Origin: Baylisascaris procyonis
Taxonomy: Eukaryota > Nematoda > Chromadorea > Rhabditida > Ascarididae
DNA: 64,000 nt
Reading direction: 5' to 3'
NCBI GenBank assembly: GCA_037389465.1
Contig: JAZARR010000179.1
Location: forward strand, 2,080,501-2,144,500
The notes beneath the pieces were generated by a model. That model saw nothing but the letters and a program-made list of their open reading frames with translations. It was not told the DNA's origin and did not search any database. Below are positions 27,114-37,800 of this stretch, piece by piece (position 1 is the stretch's first letter; each line of letters opens with the position of its first letter). Position numbers and translations under genes: made by a program.

Positions 27114-28883
27114 TAAGCGTGGTTTTACATCGATAAAGACATCGTCGCTATTAAATTATCCCAGAAAAAGTCGACGTCCATATATGAAAAGTTCACTTAA
27201 CAGAGCGCATCTGCAGATATCTGGCACCATTCGTGGCGTGTCTGCAGACATCTACCAACACTCATGACCCATCAGACATGAAATGTATTCAACAAATTTC
27301 TATTTGATCGACTATTTATTTATAAGAACGAGAACTGATGTGCATCGCTGAGAAAATCAATCATGACTATCGTTTCGAATAATTTATGCTGCAAGAAAAG
27401 AAATCTTTAAAAACCGAAAATTAGCATAAAATAAGACTGTTTGATGAATATCTTTGTTAAATGCAAACCCATAACTGAATAAGAACACAAATGAGCACAA
27501 ATTTTACGAAAAGAAAACTAACAACTTATATTGAAATCACAAAAAAAACCTCAGAATACGACGCCATTTGCCTTCTCTGACGACCGTCCGCCACTTTGTT
27601 GCGCCCAACGAATGGACGGATGCAAATTGAAGTTTATGGTGATCAAACTATATCAGATATGATCAGATATATATGTCGAATGTATATCGAAAATTGAAGA
27701 GTTCCATCTCGCAGAGCATAGTTCACTTGCATTTCGCGGGACGTATTCTTGTGTCGATCATCATCGTTGATCGCATTGATCGTATCAAAAGGCGAAACCC
27801 GCAACGAGGGAAGGAGGCAACGAGGGATACGGGTTGAAGAGAGAGAGGTCGCAAGATAGCAGAGCAAAGCGATAGCCGAGACAATATTAAAATGCTCGAA
27901 ATTGAATGTATAAATTATGGTATAATGTGTTATGTTTATTATTTCATAAGCAGGTAATTGTTGAATATTGAACAATACCTAAATAATAGGAAATTATTAA
28001 TGCACTTATATATAGAATCCATAAATATTATTAAATGAAAATTTTACTTCTATTTCCCAAATGTGCGAAAAAAAAAAAAAAAGAAAAGATTTTTGTTCGG
28101 CAACAAAGTGCATAAAACTAAAACCAACGGGTGAAAAAAAACTTGACAATGAAACACTGATGTATGCATAATCATTAAAAGAATTTGATGAAATATATTA
28201 ACTTTTGAAAAATGTTTAAACACTAAATTGCGCACTTAGAAGAAGACTGTAACACGCTGATAAAATAGCAACTTAGATATGATAAAAATTGGTTCTATTA
28301 AGAAAGATTAGCCCACAAATATTAAGCTTGTTGCTAAAATTTTGACTAAGAAAATTGAAAATTTCTATTTGGGCTAAATTATTTAAACAATTTAACAAAA
28401 AAAATTACTGCAAAAAAATTAACCAAACTAATCTTTATTAAGTTTAATCGAATTTATTAGATTGGCCAAAGTGTCCATATGAGATACTCAATAAAAGTAA
28501 TGCTAAAAAAAATTAAAGAACAACTGAAAACGTATATTTGAATAGAGGAAGATGAAACCCTTCTGACGTATTAAACAATTGCAACGATGCATAGAAAGTT
28601 AAATGAGCGCATAAAATCATTCCTAATTTCTGTTAATTCCCGCTAGGTTAATGTCCAACGAAATTCTATTATTTCTTATGCAAACTGTCTGATGCCTCTT
28701 TCGTTACTTCTTTTAAAGGTATAACACCGATATTTTCTATTCATATTATATCAGTCAGTATTCGCTGTAGTATTCGCTTTTATTGATCACGTACCGTATG
28801 AATCATTTTAGAACACTGATTTGATAATTTACATTAAATATTTTTCAAGTAGTAAAAACTGCATTGTAAAAATGAAAACTCAC

Positions 28884-29003
28884 CTGGATTTCCGCTTGCG
28901 TTGACTGTATTGACGGTTGACAGTATTCGAGCTGTTTAATGACTTCAACACCTCTGTCTTGTCCATCTATATTCGGCTCACCCCCTGTAGTCTGCTCTTT
29001 CAT
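28884..29003 (-). other. Candidate orphan coding exon
   Basis: On the minus strand an ATG at 29003 opens 40 codons with no stop and ends ATC CAG directly at a consensus donor GTGAGT (28883). A TTTCAAG acceptor-like site lies just before the ATG. The encoded peptide is polar (begins MKEQTTGGEPNIDG, includes VIKQLEYCQ) with balanced codon use and is more GC-rich than its surroundings. I do not recognise the protein and did not find the next exon. It could be the first coding exon of a gene continuing to lower coordinates, or chance. Confidence 0.35.
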
Positions 29004-29375
29004 TACCTTGAAATAGTTTATTAATGTAGTTTGCTCAAAATGAATATATGTTAATCTCGGAGCGTTTTAAATGCGACAAATGCACATTTTCATGGACGAA
29101 CGACAGATGGAAGATATACGGTATTGAAGCAAATTATATACGTCATGAAATCTCTACTGCAAAATTCGGGATCTTTTCAGCTCTTTCAGATAAGAGTGCT
29201 TAGTTCAGCAATACTTTTATCTTACAAGTGGGGACGAGGGGAAGAAGGAAAGGCCGCCTGATCGAGAGAGAGGATTAACTTAGTTTTCTTCTAACAAGAC
29301 TGATTTAATTTTTGGCTGTAAATGACTGTTATTCAAAGGCACCGACGTGGTGCTTATGTTGTCAGGTGCAATTGA

Positions 29376-29597
29376 TTTGTGACAGCTTCGGCAGAAACAC
29401 TTATAAATGACACCGAGGAACATTGGATAAAGCAATATGTTAAATACGGTTATTCGCGAATTGTTCCATTCTCGATGAGAGGGAGCGATATTAAAATTCG
29501 TGAAAGGAACTGGCTAGTCGATCCGAATGGGCAAAAAATTGTGAGTAAGCAACTTCTGCAAAATACACAAAAAATTCTTGGATTTCCTATGTCGTGA
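29376..29597 (+). other. Unassigned open frame of about 73 codons
   Basis: Open from 29376 to a TGA at 29595 with coding-like composition (EEHWIKQYVKYGYSR, NWLVDPNGQK). There is no ATG near its start, so it would need to be an exon; possible acceptors GACAG and GGCAG lie at its left end. No family is recognised. It ends just before a TA array. Confidence 0.25.
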
Positions 29598-29638
29598 GCT
29601 AACTGTTGGCTTAATTTCCTCGGATATGCTTCTCGGTC

Positions 29639-29646
29639 TATATATA

Positions 29647-29704
<58 letters not shown>
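29639..29704. repeat. TA microsatellite
   Basis: About 65 bp of TA repeats with a single TGCA interruption near the left end. Translated on the minus strand it gives a run of Tyr-Ile, which produces a false 137-codon frame. Confidence 0.95.
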
Positions 29705-29707
<3 letters not shown>

Positions 29708-32700
29708 GTGCGCGCTAACAGCACAGAAACGATTACAACGACGAGAAAAAACTGAATCAGCATACATTGCACTGAGCGCAAGGAATTCAATAAGGCAAAA
29801 GTGCATCGCCAAAAATTCCTTACAGAACAGAAACGGAAGGAATGTATGCGTGGGTATACGCAATCAAATGCTTTGAACGTCTTTTTCCACCCATATGGAA
29901 ATTGTCACATTTCAGTCATCTTGGATCATTTTAAAGAAGTATATAAAATTATCTATATCAAAGCTAGCTAATTTCAAATAAAAGTTATAACGCTTAACAA
30001 GTATTACCTTCTTTTAAGTGGCTTACACTCGTAAAAAATTGCAAAATTCAAAAAGTGGTCGATTGTGAACCAAAAATTGCTAAAATTTGCATAATCAATG
30101 AATTATGTAGGTGTAATGTTGCATCGCTTCGAAAAACGCATTACCCTTTCAATCGTTCCTATCGATGCAAAGCAAATTTAACAGCTTCAAGTTATTCCAA
30201 TCATTGGAGAAGCAGAAACATGCAATGAAAAATTGAAAGATGTTTACAATTTATAAGGTTTTCCTTTGCTAAAAATCAATCATGACAATGAATTTTTTAG
30301 ATGTTTCTATGATGGTAATACCTCGATTGCATTGCTTGAATGATTTAAGTTCAACTTTAGGTACCAATGATGAAATTAATTTCGTGTCGTATAAATGAAT
30401 CTGAAAGGTTGCGGTGATTGCGAAATTAGAACTTTGATAGAAACACTAATAACTGAGAATTTCGATTTTTTTTTTTAAAAAGTTCAACCTTAGAAACTTT
30501 TCATAAGACCACTTACAACCACTTCAACTGATCTTGTCCTCAACCATTATTTGGTGACAATTTCAAATCAACTTAAAAATTGTTGCTTTAAATTTTCCAC
30601 TTGTTAAGCTTCATTATGAACCGCTTCGAAGCGTTCAAAAATGCAATTTCATCGAAAATGCTTTCACACGTGTCATAGTTGGTCATTATGAAAGCAACCA
30701 GATGGGTAACGACACACGTTGGTGGGTCATCATCAGCGTGTATCATGCTCAATTTTAGTCACTCATGACAACGAAAAAGTTTTTTCGAATTTTAGTGGAC
30801 AACTTCGTCATCTCTTCCTGTAATTCAATTAAACAAAAAACTCAATAACAGATGTACAATGTTGAAAAATTAGAACAAGAAAAAAACGACACCTATAAAT
30901 GCCATGCACCATAATAAGGAAAAAACAATTTAGTATGTTTTAAGTTAAAATAAGTTGTACCGATTACCAAATAAACATAATGATGAGGAAAACATCGACT
31001 CATATTTGTCCATTGCAGAAGTAAAACTAGTTGAAAAGCAGTAAGTATGAGTGACTTATAGCAGAACATACCAACAAACAGCTTATATGAAGGTACTGCA
31101 CTGAAAATGATGGTTGAAACATTAATAGACCAGTAGTAGAATAGAAAAAAGTGGGCATCAGCTTCGATCTGTAAATTGAAGCATTTCATCGTTGAACGCG
31201 ATAAAACTGAACATATATCAGCTAGGAAGATTTGACCTCAGGTTTGAAAGAAATTGCCTCCACGATGATTGTTAAGACAATAATGCAAGTTGACTAGCGC
31301 TCTCGGTCATCTGATCCATCTCCTCACCCCTCTCCCCTTCTCTGCTTTTCCCCATCTCCTGCCGGCCCTTCTCCCGCTCCTTCAGCGAACAGCTCGGGTA
31401 GCGCCATGATTTTAGTACCGCGATCGCTAGGGGGATAAAATTGCAAAAGAGACGTTTGATTGGCGGCTGTCAAACATAATAGGGCGCTAATAGCGATGTT
31501 GAACTGCAAAACATGCCTATACAAAGAGAAGGAATTGCGGAAAAGCCCAATTTATGGGAAAAACGTTGGTTATTCAATGACGACATTTACCGATTCTATG
31601 ATCAACATTTGCAATATGAGATGCTCAAAATAATACCTTTTAGAATAAATGTTTATTACGCGTGAGCTAATACTAAAGAAGAAGTAATCGTGTAAAGTGA
31701 AAGAGAAGATGAGAGGAAGCGGAAGGAGAAAAAGAATGAAGAAAGAAAAGCAATCGTTGCTGAAGATTATGCTCAAGCTAAAAAAGAAGTTAAAAAAGTC
31801 ACTGAGGTTCATAGCAGTAAAGCGGTTATCGCCGTTTCGTCATGCAAATTCTGCTGCATTAATTCACCTATCATGAATAGGATGAGGCAATTTGAGAATG
31901 CTTAAGCAAAAAAAAAAATTTAAATACTCTTATGAGCATACATAAATTGCAGACTGATGCAGAAATTTGTTTAGAAGATTATTAGTCAATAATTACTGAA
32001 CAATGTTCGTCAAATTGCGAATATTCTGCTATCGATTCTCAACTACTTATTTGCTTCACCCGTAATTAATTTCACACATTCGTTTATTTCATCTGTTTGT
32101 GGAAAGAATTCAAAATCTCAATTACGAACAAATAAATAGAAAAATTCTGGTCTTTTTTTTTCGAATGCATTTTCATAGTTTCAAACAGTAACGTTTTTTA
32201 CTGAAAATTTATAAATAACTCTACTGAAAGTGCATGTGAAAATGCAAAATACTCGCTGTGAAATCAAAATTTTTTGATTTCATAGCGTAGTATTTTTATA
32301 TAAACTATGCAGTATTAAAGACTTGAATGTACTTTTGTTCGTGCTGGATAATAGCTGCAAGAAAAGCGATCAGACTTAGAGATTTTAATTATCGTTTTTA
32401 AATTGATCCAAATGTTCCTTTTTTTATTTAGTTGAACTTCGGTTTCGATCTAATTTTTTATCTATTTTTATTAAAGTTTCTAACTATTATCATTTCAATT
32501 AAGTGTCATGTTTTAGATAACTCTTCCAAAATTTCTTCTAAAATTCATTAAGTATAAAACTTTCAAACACCCTACCCTTACTTTCAAATACGCCTAAACA
32601 ATATCCAACTAATGAATTTTGAAAATAAAATGAAATTACAAAATGTGAAGAAGATAATCGATCAATGAATATCTACAATTCGAATATCATCACGCATTTA
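29705..32700. other. Non-coding stretch, no gene seen
   Basis: AT-rich DNA with one pyrimidine island (31.32-31.38 kb, CCCCTCTCCCCTTC type). No frame carries a recognisable domain. Confidence 0.55.
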
Positions 32701-32819
32701 TTATTTCAGAACTTCTTCGACCAGCATAAAAACAACATCAACTCAGATGCTCTGCTATAAGGCCGACCGAGTCGAAATGGCAACCACTCGGCTTTTGGCG
32801 GAGTATATTCGTCGAAGAC

Positions 32820-33116
32820 ATGTCTCAGAAACCATCAACGAAGGGTGCCAAAAAGGCTGTAAACTCGACTGAACCGCTTAGCGACAGGACGAGACCTGCC
32901 CATGGGGAAAAGTCGTACTTGGTATATGTTTATTTGCTCAAACAGGTGCATCCGGATACCAGCATATTATCTTCGAAACTGGGGCATATATTGACTGAGA
33001 TCTTATACGAATACGGCATACTTAGCAGTAACATGCTTTATTCGAACATTGTATTCTATCGCCCACTTTACAATAAGTTCGATTTCCTACGCATCTCTGC
33101 ACTTGAAAATGTTTGA
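32820..33116 (+). pseudogene. Degraded histone H2B gene (copy 1)
   Basis: From the ATG at 32820 the frame begins MSQKPSTKGAKKAV, the H2B tail, and later contains the H2B core string LKQVHPDT followed by SSK. The middle and end are no longer H2B in one frame: the stretch that should hold the basic RKES motif is altered. Near 33058 the bases still match codons for LAHYNK...ITS-like H2B sequence but in shifted frames. The open frame stops at 33116 with 98 codons, against about 120 for real H2B, and the C-terminal TKAVTKYTSSK is missing. The frame survives, but the protein would not fold as a histone. About 110 bp upstream (from 32713) is also shared with copy 2. Confidence 0.8.
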
Positions 33117-33476
33117 GAAAACATTTCACTGGTGGGGACATATGTTTGATGAAAATTGATTGTTGAGACGGCATGTTTTTGCAGAAATTCGTATATCAAT
33201 TTTACCGCATATTTCGAGAATTCAGTGCACGGATACATCATTTAATTTATTAAATTTATGTCTTTTCGTGGCCAATAAGCTTATTTGCGAATAGCAGAGG
33301 AGATGGGAGGGGAACGAAATACTTTTAAATTTTCTAAAAAAAGACGATTATTGAAGAAATGAAGGCAAGTGGAAGGGGCAAATGTAAACGGAGAAATGCG
33401 ATGTGTTGTTCGACCAGCGATCTGTAAAGTAAGCAGTATGATTCTCGGTATCGTTTAGATCTTCAACGACTTTTTT

Positions 33477-33481
<5 letters not shown>

Positions 33482-33555
<74 letters not shown>

Positions 33556-33690
33556 TTATTTATTTATTTATATATTTATATATTTATATATTTATATATA
33601 TATTTATTTATTTATTTATATTTATATTTATATTTATATTTATATTTATATTTATATTTATATTTATATTTACATTTATATGCAATTTTT
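33482..33690. repeat. TA array passing into TTTA/TTTATA repeats
   Basis: About 69 bp of uninterrupted TA (33482-33550), then TTTA units and mixed TTTATA/TTTATATT units to about 33690. It lies between the two H2B relics, so it may mark the breakpoint or the decayed spacer of their duplication. Confidence 0.9.
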
Positions 33691-33836
33691 ACGAAATACT
33701 TAAAAACAAGTGAATGGTTCTAAAATTCACAAGTTTATAAGATGGATTCCTCAATCAAAAAAAAAACAATATTTCTTATATCTTTATTGACACATGGAAT
33801 GTTAGAAAGAAAAATATTGTGTAATCATTTTAAAAC

Positions 33837-34010
33837 TCCTTCGACCAGCATAAAATTAGCATCAGCCCAGATTTTTTATTATAAGACCAGCCGAATCGAA
33901 ATGGCAACCGTTCGATGTTTTAGTTTAGTATATCGCCGAAGGCGTGCCTCAGAAACGCCAAGAAGGGAGCCAAGAGGGCTCTAAAGTCGACCAAACTGTC
34001 GCAATTGCGA
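33837..34010 (+). pseudogene. Degraded histone H2B 5' region (copy 2)
   Basis: A direct, diverged copy of 32713-32875, about 1.12 kb downstream. Shared landmarks are TTCGACCAGCATAAAA, the GAAATGGCAACC stretch, and the start of H2B (CCTCAGAAAC, then GGGAGCCAAGA-GGCT-TAAA-TCGAC). The initiator ATG has become GTG and bases are lost in the lysine-rich tail, so the frame is shifted. No H2B core follows. It is a dead fragment of leader plus N-terminus. Confidence 0.7.
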
Positions 34011-34807
34011 AGCAAACTTTGAATCATCTGCAACTGCTTGCATATGTAATGAAATTCAAAGCGTCGCATTGTCAATGCTTTCTGGCGTTGTTCTCATCAC
34101 ACACACAAATCACGATTAAATGATTCTTAATGGAAATATAACTGTTCCGCACATTATATATCAATCAAAGAGCCAATGTCACCCCTCCTCGAACCACTGT
34201 TGTAGCCATGTCGCATATCTTATGTCAGTTAGGGCACACATTCTATTTCGTTTGTGATAGTTGTACATTTTCACATGAACTTTCTGCTGTTCAAGAATTT
34301 GAATTGTGTAGGCCCCGTAGTAGCCGCTTTTCAGGCGATTCTGTCTGCCTACGATCTACGTACCGGCGATCTGAACGAAACATACCGCCTTATGGGGAAG
34401 CTACAACAGCTGCAAGCGTTGAAATGCACAGCAATGAAGAGATAGGTGAGGGTATGCGTACGCTACCAGCTTGTGACCAATATGGAATATTGTTGGCAAC
34501 AAAATCAGGTTCGTTCACGTTCACGTTTACTTAGCATATGTAGTAATTCTACGACTTGTAATCGTCGCACAGCCACCATCGCTTGCATTTGACGGCTAGT
34601 TCAGCAGTTAACCACATTCAACCATATTCTCTTTGTGTGGTGCCGCATCCACCTTTTCATTTCCTTTGCATCCGTTCCCCTTCTCCCGCCTGCAGCTCTA
34701 TTTCTCTTCTCGTTGAAATCCTCAACCAATTCCTGCCCTTCTTGTAATCCGGTCATCTTAAGGCATCATCCTTATAGCTTTACCATCTATTCGGAAATGA
34801 TACTGTT

Positions 34808-37800
34808 TTAATAGCGAAACGCGCGATTCCATCTGTATTTTATGTTGTGCACCAACTTCTTGTCTACAAAAAAAAAGTTGAAAAAAAAACAAACAACGAA
34901 TTTGCACATTACATCGCTAACATAAAATTCATGCAGCCGAAAAATTCCGCTCTCAGCAACCACTTGGTATGGAGCTATTCCGTATATGTTTACGGCCAAA
35001 ATTGCTAAGAGGAGATCCATATGATAGTTGGAGACTGCGCCTATGTGACTTCAATTTCTCCCTTGTTCGCACTTCGTGGTCACTATCCAACTCAGCAACG
35101 TCGCCTACACTTAAGTTGTTCACTGGTTGACGACTCGAAAACAGGCTTGTCCTGGTGTTCATTGATCTGAATCTGCAAAAATTATGCTTTTAGCTCTGAC
35201 CATCCAGTACATTCTACAACCTCTAATTTCATGCGTGTATGCATCCGCACAAAACAGGGTCTATTCTTTCTTTCTTCGTCTACTTTGGAATGCCTTAACT
35301 TTTTTTTGGGCCCACACAATTTTATTTGTCTGCTCGAAACCATGGATTAGGATTAAAAGAGGAAAAGGTGGGGGAAGGCAGTGAAGGTATGCCACCGTGG
35401 CATTATTGAGGAGCCCAATATGACTTCAAGATAAAGGATTCCCAATAACAGATTGCGCATTTCCTATCATTTTGCTTTTTCCCTTCACCATCTCCTCTGG
35501 GTAGGTAGAAAGGGAGCTTGTGAAACAGCTTTTGTAATAGCAGGCCAATTGGAGCAGGACGGTCGAAAGACGCCATGTGTCCCGGTACTCTAGAGACGCA
35601 AAAGATGCAAAGTTCTCGCCATTCTTCCATTCTCTGCCTATACAGAAGTCTTTGAAGGCCAATTTTTTGGGCAGTGAGCTCGCTCAGGTGCATGGTTCGA
35701 AATTACAAAAATCATACATCTGAACGAAATCCCTTACACAGACGCTAATTTATGCGAAATAAATTCTAAATAGGAATAAAATCCAAACCGCGGTAGCAGC
35801 AAATGCCGGCTTCTTTCTTTGCAGATCTTTAAACAATACTATATGTCACCGTATCGATCTTTTAGGTCCACTAATTATTTGAATAGATCTCATAAAAATA
35901 GAAAACGCTTCCTGAATTTTGCATCTCGTCGGAGATTCAATTAGTGCATAAATGTGTAAGAAATTTATTTTTCGATATGTAAATTCAATGCAAAAAATTT
36001 GCCCAAAAACTCCGGTCGGAACGATTTCAAAAAAAATTTTTTTTTGCGGACAATATGGAAATTAAATCAATTCTAAACAATATATCGAGCCGAATGTTCG
36101 CATCCTTTTATATGGAAATCGATATGAAATAAGAGCTCCAAAAATAGAGCAAAAGATTTCATTTTATAATGAATGAGTAGTGGACAAATGAATAGAAAAT
36201 AAACAAACGAATTCGATTCGCCTCGCAATGACAAGAGACCAGGTACAATTGAGCTATGGCGACGAATTGGAGGCGGCAATGGCATCATTTTGATTTCATG
36301 CTCGCTTTCTGGTAATCTGAAATTTTTGCCAATATTTTATTACCAGCCAGTAAAATTTTTGAGCCCAAGAGCTAATGATGAAGAGTAATGAGTGAAACGT
36401 AAAGGAATTGTAGGCTCCTGAAATTTTTTAAAAACAGGGAAACTAATGGAAGAATGGGGAGGGATATACGGCATCAATTTTTTTTTTTTTTTTGCTTCAT
36501 CCTAGGAGGCAAACGATTTTGTGAGTAGCGTGAACACTTGTGATATTCGCTCATATTGTTTTGCAACTTTCTGATTCTTTTGTGGTGATCCCAAGAACAG
36601 TTCCATATGATTTTCCGACGATTCAAAGCATCGTCTCTCGCGTTGTACATTGCAAGCCAATGCACTGCACGTCGTTTCATTGCAAAACACCAAGATCATC
36701 TGCGAAACAATACATCAAACATTATAAATTGTGGTTTCGCATCAAAAATGAGAGGAAAATGAAAGCTTATAAAAGAGAAGAGAAATGGATGAACTTACAC
36801 GACATATGCTATAGATCCCGTGATCCCACTCATCCGTCGTTCCGCATGTGCTGCTTGTGTTGAATATAACGGTTCAATAGGATTCTTCCAGAAAGCATCC
36901 TTGCGTATTTCAGGAGTCTTGTCGTATCCTTCATCCACTACCGTTAGACCAATCTAAAACATCTTGTCGTATCCTTCATCCACTACCGTTAGACCAAACT
37001 AAAACAATCAGACATTTCTTTACATTCAGAAACAGTCATAAACGTTTTCCTCTGTTGCATAGTTTCTTTTATTCAGAGTGCTAGATTTGAGTAAAACCGT
37101 TTACTCACAGTTAGTTGAACGTTAATCTACCTAGTGATTCAAAGGTCTTCGGTAAATGTTCATAAGTGACGGTGCTTTTGCAATCAAAACTTGACTCCAG
37201 GTTTTCAAGCCAAAACTTATTCTGTGTACGATCTATGACGTCTTATTTTGTTGTACTCTAATTGGGTAAGTCAAATGCATCATTTAGTCAGACAAACTAA
37301 GGTCGTCTCAGATCGATTGGCTGAATTTTGAAATCACCGTAAGATTCTTGTCGAGAAGGAAACTGCATTCGAAATCATCATCATCTTCGCCGAAAGGATT
37401 AAGGATCACTTCGGCTACCTTCAGCCATCCCATATAAAATATGAATTGAAGAGTCGACATTACTGGGAATATCATGTCGAACTGAAAAAAAAAAAAAATT
37501 CAGAAAAAAAGTGCGAAACTCGGACTGCTCCATAACTAACGTATTTTATCATCGATTTCTGCTCTGCGTGTAATCATGTGTGTGTATGTGTGCGTGCACA
37601 TGTGTATGCGCAAATGCGTGGGTGCACCTGCATCAGCTTGTGATTGCGCTTGTGTCTGCGTGTGCACCTGTGTGTCTGCATGCGCACTTGTGCATAAGCC
37701 GTCACTGCGGCTACAACGACGCCCGTCCTTGCATGTGTATCTCTGTGTGTGTCCGTACGTGCGGTCATATGGTTGCCTTATGTGTGCGGCTTTGTGTCTA

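Noticed and set aside
27553..27640. Minus-strand stretch reading KWRTVVREGKW, like the tail of a LINE reverse-transcriptase protein
   Set aside because: Only about 25 codons, with no reverse transcriptase domain or flanking element. Too short to support.
29450..29863. 137-codon minus-strand frame
   Set aside because: It is held open by the TA array, read as Tyr-Ile repeats, and has no recognisable sequence on either side.
34208..34534. 108-codon plus-strand frame with a GTGAGG donor-like site near 34446
   Set aside because: No family match. The overlapping frames disagree on which would be coding and one has a stop at the putative donor. The sequence may equally be a minus-strand end of bestrophin A.
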